From Clostridia bacterium (GTDB taxonomy: Bacteria; Bacillota_A; Clostridia; Christensenellales; UBA1242): a stretch of DNA of 10,597 nt. The notes beneath the pieces are model-generated. The model saw only the letters and a list, made by a program, of their open reading frames with translations, had not been told where the DNA came from and searched no databases. The translations under genes and the position numbers were made by a program. Location: positions 1 through 10,597 of the forward strand of contig JAFVZD010000151.1 of the NCBI GenBank assembly GCA_017508345.1. The letters are read 5' to 3'. Below, piece after piece: positions 1 to 5,992 of this stretch (its first letter is position 1; every line of letters starts with the position of its first letter).

Positions 1-317
1 AGGTGGGAGATACCGCCTACCTCATCTACTGGGATACTAAAGCACAATCCGCGACCTTGGCTACTTAGGCCTGCCTGGGTTGTGATGGCTTTCATAATCT
101 TGCGGCGTAGGTTCTTTTTGACTAGTATCAATAGGATTTCTTTTTCTGGTTGAATCTGCACACCTAGTACCACATCGGTCTCGTGGATACTGGTACCACG
201 ACCTGTGAGAATGGTGGCACCCTCGGCACCTGCGGATTTTGCGATATTGATAACTGGGTCACTGAAACCGCGGTGTACGATGGTGACGATTAGGCTAAAT
301 TCTTGTTTGAGAACCAT
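1..317 (-). CDS. P-II-like regulatory protein, C-terminus cut by window edge
   Basis: The first 105 residues are present and the 3' end lies outside the window. The chain begins MVLKQEFSLIVTIVHRGF and follows the P-II (GlnB-like) ferredoxin-like fold: beta strand, helix, a strand ending in ILTGRGTS (about residues 36-43), then the EILLILV strand (60-66), a helix, and GRGLCFSIPVDEVGGI (88-103), which resembles the P-II C-terminal strand. The long T-loop of canonical GlnB/GlnK and its modified tyrosine are missing; only about 15 residues separate GRGTS from the next strand. The start is the ATG at 317-315 with AAGGAGG at 329-335. It starts three bases after the stop of the preceding P-II-like gene, so the two are almost certainly co-translated. 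P-II-like proteins usually bind nucleotides or small ligands and control a membrane transporter, here probably the DUF1538 protein two genes upstream. Ligand unknown. Confidence 0.8.
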   Translation of the reverse strand, partial: MVLKQEFSLIVTIVHRGFSDPVINIAKSAGAEGATILTGRGTSIHETDVVLGVQIQPEKEILLILVKKNLRRKIMKAITTQAGLSSQGRGLCFSIPVDEVGGISH

Positions 318-320
318 ATA

Positions 321-728
321 TTAATTTTCCTCCTTATTTGGGGTAGTAATTATGAATTTTTCTGCTTGTAGATTTTCACTGGCAATGCGTTCGCCATTGA
401 TAAACTCGATGACCTCGCTAGTGATACTACTGAGTCTAGTGGTGAATGCCCATCCATAACTCTTGTCTGCGTCTGGCATAAGTATGGCATCTAATTTTTG
501 TAGAGTAGTGGATGCGGTGGCGGTACGAATGATACCTATAATGACATGTCTATCTATTCTGCCTACACCTAACATTTGGAGAATACCCAATCTGCGAGTG
601 CCTTCGGCGAGGCAAGTGTAGTGAATGGTTTCGTTGGTGGTATTTAGGTATTGGATAATGTCATTGGTGACCTTTGAGTCTGTGATACATATTAGCACTT
701 TGTAAGGTGCGATGTCAGTATGTTTCAT
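321..728 (-). CDS. Divergent P-II-like protein (second copy), 135 aa
   Basis: No exact family name comes directly from the sequence, but the pattern matches a P-II/CutA-like fold. It runs YKVLICITD (residues 9-17), a helix, a strand ending LAEGTRRLGILQMLGVG (40-56), then a strand HVIIGIIRT (61-69), a helix (73-83), and SYGWAFTTRLSSIT (90-103), which corresponds to the GxxFsIPvdei strand of P-II. The GTRRLGILQMLGVG segment resembles the glycine-rich turn of P-II-like proteins with a very short T-loop. A polar tail follows (about 108-135). The start ATG at 728-726 has GGAG about 9 bases upstream, overlapping the TAG stop of the DUF1538 gene, so it is the second gene of that operon. The two P-II-like proteins are clearly different, which suggests a heteromeric sensor or two separate inputs (inference). 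Confidence 0.65.
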   Translation of the reverse strand: MKHTDIAPYKVLICITDSKVTNDIIQYLNTTNETIHYTCLAEGTRRLGILQMLGVGRIDRHVIIGIIRTATASTTLQKLDAILMPDADKSYGWAFTTRLSSITSEVIEFINGERIASENLQAEKFIITTPNKEEN

Positions 729-740
729 AAATAAAATCTC

Positions 741-2267
741 CTAATCATACTCGATAATGTGAATCTTTTTGCCACTAGGCAATTCGCTAATTTTCTCAGC
801 CTCGTTGATACGATGTTTGCGGTCTACAAATTTGTACACTAGACCTAGAATTTGCAAAGTGAGTAGTGGGGTAACTGCGATGAAAGCAAGTGTACCAAAA
901 GCCATACTCATTGGGTCCATGCCTAGGACTACGCTAGCACCTATCATCATTGGGAGTACGAATGTGGTACCCATAGCACCTGTTGCTACACCACCAGAGT
1001 CGAATGCAATACCAGCGAATACCTTGGGTACAATAAATGATAGTATTATAGAGATGACATAGCAAGGTACTAGGAAGTACCAGATAGAGAAGCCGAGTAG
1101 CAGGCGTAATGCACAGGAACCTACTGAGATAGCCACACCGCCACATATGCAAAACTTGATAGTGCTAGCCTTGATTTTGCCTTGGCTAACTTGCTCAATT
1201 TGTTTGGCTAGTACCAACACTGCGGGTTCGGCTAGTATCATAACTGCACCCAATATGATAGCGATAGGCACTAGTATCCAATTGTAACTAAGTGATGCAA
1301 TGCCTTGACCAATCAATTGACCTACAGGCAAGAAACCGACATTAACGCCTACAAAGAATATTGTGATACCTATGTAGCAAGTGAGGAAACCTATCAGAAT
1401 TCTGCCTATTTGTTGCTTGGGCAGGCGTAGGGCGAATAATTGGAATAGCATAAAGAATGCGATAATTGGTAGTAGGATAATGGCTACATCTTGTAGATAA
1501 CCGGGAATAGCGGTACCGAATAGAGAGAATATTCCACCAATATCCGCTCCAACTTCACCATTGGCTATATGGGCGGTGGTTTCGCTAACATCGGTAAAAC
1601 AACCTAATAGCATTAATGCACCGATAGACACGGCACTGCATAGTGCTATTACACCAAAACCATCGTCTTGGCTACTATTGTTACCACGCACGGCGGCTAG
1701 ACCTACACCGATAGCTAGCATAAATGGAACAGAGATTGGGCCTGTGGTGGATGCACCACTATCAAAGCATAGTGGGCTAAAACTGCTAGGCACGAATAGT
1801 GCCATTATGAATATGATGGCATAAATAATGGTGAGCATTAGGCTCAAATTCCATTTGTATTTGCTACGCAGAGCGGCTAGTACCATTGCTAGACCTACAC
1901 CTGCGGATATAGTTAGTAAGAAAACCCATTTGTTGATACTACCTACTTGCTCTGCTACTACGGATAGATCAGGCTCTGCGATGGTAACCATTAGTCCTAG
2001 TGCGAATACGCATACAATGGTGAGTAGCATTTTGTTCTTTTTGGACAAAAATGAGCCTATGCTCTGTCCTACTGGAATCATTGCGGTATCTGCACCTAAT
2101 GTGAATAGACTCATACCGAATATGAGGAAGACGCAACTAAGTAGGTATTGGACAATACATTGCCAGCTGAGTGGTATAATGGTGAGACCTAATATCAATA
2201 CGAGGATGGCTATGGGAGCAATTGCCTTTGTAGATTCCAACATTTTGGTACTAAAACTCTTAACCAT
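741..2267 (-). CDS. DUF1538 family polytopic membrane protein (putative transporter), two-repeat
   Basis: A protein of 508 residues, very hydrophobic, with roughly a dozen membrane segments. It has two homologous halves. The first carries SLFTLGADTAMIPVG (about 53-67), TIAEPDL (95-101) and FDSGASTTGP (168-177). The second repeats these as FFVGVNVGFLPVG (about 304-316), ILAEP (344-348) and FDSGGVATG (422-430). AEP and FDSG motifs in duplicate are the hallmark of DUF1538 proteins. The substrate is unknown to me; the duplicated acidic and small-residue motifs inside membrane segments suggest an ion or small-solute transporter. The frame also opens at a GTG (2276-2274), but the ATG at 2267-2265 is chosen because GGGGGTGAT (2272-2280) sits exactly 8 bases before it as an anti-16S match. 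Two P-II-like genes follow at spacings of 12 and 3 bases, implying ligand-controlled activity. Confidence 0.85.
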   Translation of the reverse strand: MVKSFSTKMLESTKAIAPIAILVLILGLTIIPLSWQCIVQYLLSCVFLIFGMSLFTLGADTAMIPVGQSIGSFLSKKNKMLLTIVCVFALGLMVTIAEPDLSVVAEQVGSINKWVFLLTISAGVGLAMVLAALRSKYKWNLSLMLTIIYAIIFIMALFVPSSFSPLCFDSGASTTGPISVPFMLAIGVGLAAVRGNNSSQDDGFGVIALCSAVSIGALMLLGCFTDVSETTAHIANGEVGADIGGIFSLFGTAIPGYLQDVAIILLPIIAFFMLFQLFALRLPKQQIGRILIGFLTCYIGITIFFVGVNVGFLPVGQLIGQGIASLSYNWILVPIAIILGAVMILAEPAVLVLAKQIEQVSQGKIKASTIKFCICGGVAISVGSCALRLLLGFSIWYFLVPCYVISIILSFIVPKVFAGIAFDSGGVATGAMGTTFVLPMMIGASVVLGMDPMSMAFGTLAFIAVTPLLTLQILGLVYKFVDRKHRINEAEKISELPSGKKIHIIEYD

Positions 2268-2455
2268 AACTATCACCCCCGAAAATAGTTATCGTATTGT
2301 GTCTAAGAATTATTGAAAATGGAATAATTAAAGAAAAGTTTGGAATACATAGAGAAAAGAACGGCATTACAAAACACAGATAACAAACGACTCATTAACA
2401 TACAAATTGCAACAAATTATTAGCCTACACCACACTACGACAATTTCTTAATTTC

Positions 2456-2484
2456 AATATATAAATATATATTGCATTTGTCAA
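2456..2484 (-). promoter_or_regulatory. Sigma-A-type promoter of the DUF1538/P-II operon
   Basis: On the minus strand TTGACA (2479-2484) is followed after 17 bases by TATATT (2456-2461). The first base of the transcript would be near 2449, giving a 5' untranslated leader of about 180 bases before the ATG at 2267. The promoter begins only 6 bases after the stop of the upstream NMN adenylyltransferase gene. No terminator hairpin separates the two, so read-through is also possible. Confidence 0.75.
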
Positions 2485-2490
2485 CTATTT

Positions 2491-3012
2491 TTAACTATTT
2501 TTTTTGAGAAAATCGACAAAATATTTGCGTGCGGAAGGAATGATGTAATCTAAATACTGATTTAGGTCATTACGAATAGCGGTGGAGCTAATATTGACGG
2601 CTTGTCTATCTGCGTCTTGGATATAATAAGTGGATTCAGGAAAGTATTTAGCATATCCATCCGTATAATTAATCTCGCTACCAAAAATTATATGGATAGG
2701 CTCGCCTACTACATTTTTTACTGCGTTTGCCCAACATTCCCAACCATGCGGAAAGGGTGGCATACCGCTCTCATCTAGGCTAAGTATAGTGATATTAGGG
2801 TAATTAGACAATTCTTGAGTCAACCATTGTACCTTGAGGGCTAGTGGCATATCGGGTAAATTGTGAATAGTGCATTCACGACTAGTGATGTTTGGCTCAA
2901 AACACACTAGCACTATTAAGTGGTCACAACGAGTGCTGGCATCTAATATTGCATGAATGTGGCCTATGTGTGGGGGCATAAATTTGCCTACAAAGAGTCC
3001 GGTCTTGGGCAT
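2491..3012 (-). CDS. NadR-type nicotinamide-nucleotide adenylyltransferase (single domain)
   Basis: A 173-residue cytoplasmic nucleotidyltransferase predicted to join NMN and ATP into NAD plus pyrophosphate. The N-terminus reads GLFVGKFMPPHIGHIHAI (residues 5-22), containing the HxGH nucleotide-binding motif (15-18) preceded by the GKF typical of NadR. ISSTAIRND (141-149) is the ISSTxxR motif near the C-terminus. DESGMPPFPHGW (80-91) and FGSEINY (110-116) are also NadR-like. Full NadR proteins carry a C-terminal ribosylnicotinamide kinase and sometimes an N-terminal helix-turn-helix; both are absent, so this is a stand-alone adenylyltransferase. The frame is open 20 codons further upstream, but the ATG at 3012-3010 is chosen because GAGG (3020-3023) precedes it by 7 bases and the catalytic strand begins right after it. 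It has its own promoter. A related cytidylyltransferase-superfamily activity cannot be excluded. Confidence 0.85.
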   Translation of the reverse strand: MPKTGLFVGKFMPPHIGHIHAILDASTRCDHLIVLVCFEPNITSRECTIHNLPDMPLALKVQWLTQELSNYPNITILSLDESGMPPFPHGWECWANAVKNVVGEPIHIIFGSEINYTDGYAKYFPESTYYIQDADRQAVNISSTAIRNDLNQYLDYIIPSARKYFVDFLKKNS

Positions 3013-3043
3013 ATAATTACCTCGCAAATTATTAATATAGATA

Positions 3044-3072
3044 AGTTTAATAATATATGGTGATTTTGTCAA
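3044..3072 (-). promoter_or_regulatory. Promoter of the NMN adenylyltransferase gene
   Basis: On the minus strand TTGACA (3067-3072) and, 17 bases on, TAAACT (3044-3049, 4 of 6 match to TATAAT). It lies 32 bases upstream of the chosen ATG. The -35 is perfect and the -10 is weak. It is divergent from the DUF308 promoter that starts at 3167. Confidence 0.5.
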
Positions 3073-3166
3073 TCAAATATGCAAAATCTACAAAATTTGG
3101 GGGCGAGTGTAAAATTTTGTACAATACCAATAATTATGTTTTTGTGGAGAAAATTGGAATAAATTG

Positions 3167-3196
3167 TTGACTAATTTGGTAAAAATAATATATAAT
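3167..3196 (+). promoter_or_regulatory. Promoter of the DUF308 membrane protein gene
   Basis: TTGACT (3167-3172), an 18-base spacer, then TATAAT (3191-3196), in a very AT-rich context. The first base of the transcript would be near 3203, about 45 bases before the GTG start. A TGTGGAGAAAA element lies at 3143-3153, starting 24 bases upstream of the -35 hexamer. Confidence 0.7.
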
Positions 3197-3248
3197 AATT
3201 GTATGCAATTCGTAAAATGAATTACAAATAATTAAAAGGAGAAAACCT

Positions 3249-3749
3249 GTGGCAAAATTAAAAATTAACACATCTGGTGAGAACATAGTGGCTTGTGTAT
3301 TGTATGCATTGCTAGGCTTGGTATTGATAATATTCCAGGGCGGTAGTCTAAATATCTTATTCACTGTCATTGGTGCATTATTGGTAATTGCTGGATTGGT
3401 AGATGTTTTTAATAATGGTAACCTTGTACAAGGCATTGTTGAGGCTGTAGTAGGTGTTGTGCTGATAGTAGGTGGTTGGTTGATTGCTGACATTATACTA
3501 GTAGTGCTGGGTGTATTACTCATTGCTAGTGGTATTATGGAGATTATCCAAAATTACAAGAATGGATTTATGGCAATCTTGTCATCCATCATTCTAGTTG
3601 TTATTGGTATTCTACTAGTAATAGCTCCATGGACTATGCTCAACACATTCTGCATTATTGCAGGTGCAGTATTCTTGGTTAATGCTGTATTGGTGTTGTT
3701 TGACAAAGGAATGGATACCAAGAAAGTAGCTAACAAAGCTAAGAGGTAA
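3249..3749 (+). CDS. DUF308 / HdeD-like integral membrane protein
   Basis: A 166-residue protein that is almost entirely membrane segments. About six short hydrophobic helices are visible (roughly 12-30, 33-54, 59-77, 79-98, 108-126 and 132-150), rich in glycine at the repeated pattern VxGxLLIxxGxxxI. Examples are VIGALLVIAGLVDVF (40-54) and VLGVLLIASGIMEII (86-100). This repeated hairpin pattern is typical of the DUF308/HdeD family, whose best-known member is linked to acid resistance in enterobacteria; the role here is not known. The C-terminus is short and basic (KKVANKAKR). Translation starts at GTG 3249-3251 with AAAGGAG (3235-3241) 7 bases upstream. It is a single-gene unit with its own promoter and a strong terminator. 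Confidence 0.8.
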   Translation: MAKLKINTSGENIVACVLYALLGLVLIIFQGGSLNILFTVIGALLVIAGLVDVFNNGNLVQGIVEAVVGVVLIVGGWLIADIILVVLGVLLIASGIMEIIQNYKNGFMAILSSIILVVIGILLVIAPWTMLNTFCIIAGAVFLVNAVLVLFDKGMDTKKVANKAKR

Positions 3750-3756
3750 TAGGATT

Positions 3757-3787
3757 ACATTGGTCAATGTACCAATGTTTTTCTTTT
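3757..3787 (+). terminator. Rho-independent terminator after the DUF308 gene
   Basis: Perfect 8-bp stem ACATTGGT (3757-3764) and ACCAATGT (3771-3778) around a 6-base loop, followed by TTTTCTTTT (3779-3787). It begins 8 bases after the stop codon. Confidence 0.85.
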
Positions 3788-3844
3788 GGGGAAAAATGTA
3801 GATAAAAAATGAATTTTGCGAATAGTTGATGTTATATAAAAAGT

Positions 3845-3869
3845 AAAAAGCCACGACAGGTGGCTTTTT
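3845..3869 (-). terminator. Rho-independent terminator after mscL
   Basis: A 10-bp stem AAAAAGCCAC (3845-3854) and GTGGCTTTTT (3860-3869) with loop GACAG. Read on the minus strand it starts 4 bases after the mscL stop codon and its 3' arm ends in five T residues followed by ACTTTTT. The A/T symmetry would let it work partly in both directions. Confidence 0.8.
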
Positions 3870-3872
3870 GTG

Positions 3873-4478
3873 TTAGTCAGCATCTTTTGTTTCGGTAGGT
3901 TCTGCTGTGTTTTGTGGGGCATTGTGAGCCTTTAATAAATCACGAATTTCTTTGAGCAGTCCCTCTGTACTATTTTTGTATGCCTCTTCTTTCTTTTGTT
4001 TCTCTGCCTCAGCGATAGCGGATTTTTCTTTTGCTCTGAGGTCAGCGAGTGCTACGCGAACAGAGGAGTGGTCTTTTAGATTGATACCCATTTCTTTGAG
4101 TTTGATTTTTTCCTCTTTGGTAGCACCACGCAATTTTTCACCAGTATCCTTGAGTAGGTTGGAGCTACGAGCCACTACCTTGATAACGATGAATATGGTG
4201 AGTGCGATAATCAAGAAGTCTATGATTGCCTGTAAGAAAGCACCATAATTCCAAGTAAGCTGTACAATCTCGCCATTTGCATCAACACTTTCGCGTAGTA
4301 CTACGCTGAGTCCTGCCAAACTATTGGCACCTAATGCCCAAGTAACTAGAGGCATAATGATATCATTAACTAGGCTAGACACAATTTTGTTGAAAGCAGT
4401 ACCTATTACCACAGCAACAGCTAGGTCTAGAATGTTTCCCTTGCTAATGAAAGCCTTGAATTCTTTCCAAAATTTCAT
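3873..4478 (-). CDS. mscL: Large-conductance mechanosensitive channel MscL, long-linker form
   Basis: This channel releases small solutes when membrane tension rises during osmotic downshock. The N-terminus MKFWKEFKAFISKGNILDLAVAVVIG is followed by FNKIVSSLVNDIIMPLV (29-45), the classical MscL first helix and pore-lining segment. The second membrane helix is FLQAIIDFLIIALTIFIVIK (81-100). The C-terminal bundle helix LLKEIRDLL is at 174-182. The protein is 201 residues against about 130-150 for the family. The extra length is mostly a K/E/A-rich charged insert between the second helix and the C-terminal helix (about 105-170), plus a short acidic tail. The start ATG 4478-4476 has AGGA 10 bases upstream. 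Own promoter and terminator, so monocistronic. Confidence 0.95.
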   Translation of the reverse strand: MKFWKEFKAFISKGNILDLAVAVVIGTAFNKIVSSLVNDIIMPLVTWALGANSLAGLSVVLRESVDANGEIVQLTWNYGAFLQAIIDFLIIALTIFIVIKVVARSSNLLKDTGEKLRGATKEEKIKLKEMGINLKDHSSVRVALADLRAKEKSAIAEAEKQKKEEAYKNSTEGLLKEIRDLLKAHNAPQNTAEPTETKDAD

Positions 4479-4511
4479 AAGTATATAATCCTTTTAAATT
4501 AGAATACATGT

Positions 4512-4540
4512 ATTGTACCAAATTGTGATTAAGTTGTCAA
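4512..4540 (-). promoter_or_regulatory. Promoter of mscL
   Basis: On the minus strand TTGACA (4535-4540), a 17-base spacer and TACAAT (4512-4517). The first base of the transcript would be near 4505, about 27 bases before the start codon. Confidence 0.85.
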
Positions 4541-4556
4541 GGTGTATAGTGGGCAA

Positions 4557-4583
4557 ACAAAAAACTCACAAAGTATGTGAGTT
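4557..4583 (-). terminator. Rho-independent terminator after the HAD phosphatase gene
   Basis: On the minus strand an 8-bp stem formed by 4576-4583 and 4563-4570 (AACTCACA and TGTGAGTT) with a 5-base loop, followed by TTTTGTTTG. It lies about 10 bases after the HAD stop codon and just upstream of the mscL promoter. Confidence 0.8.
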
Positions 4584-4593
4584 GATTGTGATA

Positions 4594-5535
4594 TTAGCGA
4601 GTTAGCCCTTGCTCTGCTACTACCTCGGTATTAGGTAGGTCTTGCATATTCTTTGTGAATACGGACTCATCGGAGTAGAGTGCATCTGCTACTGCGGACA
4701 AGTTGTTGTAGTGATATTTAGCTGCTTTGATAGCGGCAGGTTTGGCATCTGCACCTCTAGCGAAACTATATTTGCAAGAAGCTAGACATGTTACATCGTT
4801 GGTACCATCACCAAAGTAGATTACATCAGCGATATCATCGCAAAGGTTTTGGTCATTGTTGAGTATGATTTGTAGTGCATTTTCCTTTGACCTAGCTGGT
4901 GTCTGTGTAGCGAAACCTGGGTAAACAGGGTACTCCAATTGGCTAGTCTTGGCGAATTTTGCAGATATTTTCTGAATTTCCGCATCAACTAGTGGCTTTT
5001 TCTCCTTGTCTAGAGAAACTACGAAAACATTTTGGATGTCGTTATTCTTGATGTATTCAGCACGGTCTTGTTTGTTGATGTAAGTAAATTGAATGCCTGC
5101 AGAACCTTTCTTTGCCTCTTTGTATTTGTATAAGAACATCATTATACCATTTTTTGATAATGGGGTAGGTTTTTCGATAAGGTTGAGTTTGCCATTACGG
5201 AACATAAATACAACCTTAGGGTCGATAGCCTCTGCTTTTGTGGTAATTTCTGTAATAAAGTCTGGTGAGATATTAGCCTGGTTTAATTGGTCTTTTTGGG
5301 GACTAATAATGGTGGAACCACAGCTAGCTGATATCCAAGGCGTAATTTTTTTGCCCTTAGGGAGAATAGCGTTGATCTGGTCAATACAGTCATATGCGTT
5401 GTCTACGCTATTACCTGTCATTAGTATAAAATTGGTTTTGTCTAAGTCTGCTTTTGTAAACAAATCATAAACATCAGGGTCCAATTTACCCTTTTTGTCA
5501 ATCAAAGTGCCATCAATATCCATGGCAATTGTCAA
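4594..5535 (-). CDS. Cof-type HAD superfamily phosphatase; start codon in question
   Basis: A protein of about 313 residues with the HAD motifs in order: DIDGT (6-10, nucleophile Asp6 and acid/base Asp8), ILMTGNS (37-43, Thr40), SKENA (216-220, motif III Lys217) and FGDGTNDVTC (241-250, Mg-binding Asp pair). The large C2 cap between motifs II and III marks the Cof/sucrose-phosphatase-like group that dephosphorylates sugar phosphates or cofactors; substrate unknown. The given 5' limit is an in-frame TTG (5535-5533); an ATG at 5523-5521 would begin right at MDIDGT. However, the good ribosome binding site (AGGAG, 5556-5560) with an ATG 7 bases on (5548-5546) lies in the +1 frame. An A9 run (5536-5544) separates them. 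With eight A residues the protein would begin MQKKLTIAMDIDGT, a normal HAD N-terminus. Either slippage or a sequence error is likely. A C-terminal acidic tail follows the fold. Confidence 0.85.
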   Translation of the reverse strand: MTIAMDIDGTLIDKKGKLDPDVYDLFTKADLDKTNFILMTGNSVDNAYDCIDQINAILPKGKKITPWISASCGSTIISPQKDQLNQANISPDFITEITTKAEAIDPKVVFMFRNGKLNLIEKPTPLSKNGIMMFLYKYKEAKKGSAGIQFTYINKQDRAEYIKNNDIQNVFVVSLDKEKKPLVDAEIQKISAKFAKTSQLEYPVYPGFATQTPARSKENALQIILNNDQNLCDDIADVIYFGDGTNDVTCLASCKYSFARGADAKPAAIKAAKYHYNNLSAVADALYSDESVFTKNMQDLPNTEVVAEQGLTR

Positions 5536-5560
5536 TTTTTTTTTGCATAAGTTTGCTCCT
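5513..5560 (-). promoter_or_regulatory. Ribosome binding site, ATG and A9 tract preceding the HAD gene (out-of-frame start)
   Basis: AGGAG (5556-5560), 7-base spacer, ATG (5548-5546), C, then nine A residues (5544-5536). Read as is, the ATG encodes an 11-residue peptide MQKKIDNCHGY ending at TGA (5515-5513), which overlaps the start of the phosphatase catalytic frame. Removing one A, or slipping by one base, joins the ATG to the DIDGT frame. Confidence 0.7.
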
Positions 5561-5582
5561 TTTTTGGTGTCTTGTTAAATAA

Positions 5583-5611
5583 ATTGTAGCATATGGGGGG
5601 GACAGTGTCAA
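5583..5611 (-). promoter_or_regulatory. Promoter of the HAD phosphatase gene
   Basis: On the minus strand TTGACA (5606-5611), a 17-base spacer containing a run of seven C residues, and TACAAT (5583-5588). The expected first base is near 5576, about 28 bases upstream of the ATG at 5548. Confidence 0.85.
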
Positions 5612-5686
5612 TACCTTTTTTTAAGTTTTTACTATTTTATAAAGCAAAAATGTGTGATTTAATCAGGAAAAAGTGGGGAAAAACTA

Positions 5687-5715
5687 TTGACAAAGTGTGG
5701 TGATTGTGATAAAAT
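5687..5715 (+). promoter_or_regulatory. Main promoter of the rpmG-secE-nusG-rplK-rplA operon
   Basis: TTGACA (5687-5692), 17-base spacer, TAAAAT (5710-5715). Transcription should begin near 5722, giving an 85-base leader before rpmG. That first base coincides with the 5' arm of the hairpin at 5722-5740. Confidence 0.8.
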
Positions 5716-5721
5716 ATTGAC

Positions 5722-5748
5722 ACACTCCGTAAAAGAGTGTATTTTTTT
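5722..5748 (+). terminator. Terminator-like hairpin in the leader of the ribosomal operon (possible attenuator)
   Basis: ACACTC (5722-5727) pairs with GAGTGT (5735-5740) around a 7-base loop, followed by A and seven T residues (5742-5748). It lies at the predicted 5' end of the transcript, so it could end upstream read-through, act as an attenuator, or simply protect the 5' end. The 6-bp stem is modest. Confidence 0.4.
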
Positions 5749-5755
5749 CGTATTA

Positions 5756-5777
5756 TAGAGGATAATATTATCCGCTA
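5756..5777. repeat. Inverted repeat in the rpmG leader
   Basis: GGATAATATTATCC (5760-5773) is a perfect 14-base palindrome. It extends to 22 bases (TAG on the left, CTA on the right) with a single A/G mismatch. It sits 30 bases before the rpmG ATG and could be a dimeric protein site or part of leader RNA folding. Function unknown. Confidence 0.5.
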
Positions 5778-5806
5778 CAATAAATAACTAGAGAGGGGTG
5801 AATTTT

Positions 5807-5956
5807 ATGCGTACACAGATCACATTGGCTTGTACTGAGTGTAAAGAGCGTAATTACAGAAGTGAAAAGAACAAAAAGAATGACCCAGAGCGTATGGAGA
5901 TAAAGAAGTTTTGTTCACGCTGCAAAAAGCACACTATACACAAAGAGAGCAAATAA
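5807..5956 (+). CDS. rpmG: 50S ribosomal protein L33, zinc-binding form
   Basis: A 49-residue basic protein, first gene of the operon. The sequence [17 protein letters not shown] followed by [17 protein letters not shown] shows the L33 fold with two CxxC pairs (Cys9/Cys12 and Cys36/Cys39), the zinc ribbon of the C+ paralogue. Length is normal for the family (about 49-55). The ATG at 5807 has GAGGGG about 8 bases upstream. rpmG directly before secE and nusG is the common Bacillota order. A zinc-free paralogue may exist elsewhere; that is not visible here. Confidence 0.95.
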   Translation: MRTQITLACTECKERNYRSEKNKKNDPERMEIKKFCSRCKKHTIHKESK

Positions 5957-5992
5957 TTAATTTTTGGGCGCAGATGAGCGCTAGGAGGCAAT

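Noticed and set aside
1828..2316. 162-codon plus-strand open frame opposite the DUF1538 gene
   Set aside because: No ribosome binding site or recognisable product; the opposite strand carries duplicated family motifs.
2308..2400. Possible 30-codon leader peptide in the DUF1538 leader (minus strand)
   Set aside because: No ribosome binding site before its ATG and no codon pattern suggesting attenuation.
3134..3523. 129-codon minus-strand open frame opposite the DUF308 gene
   Set aside because: Threonine/proline-rich shadow of hydrophobic codons on the other strand, without a ribosome binding site.
5717..5745. Second tandem promoter TTGACA-N17-TATTTT before rpmG
   Set aside because: Its -10 is weak (4 of 6) and lies in the T run of a hairpin; mentioned in the leader finding but not annotated.
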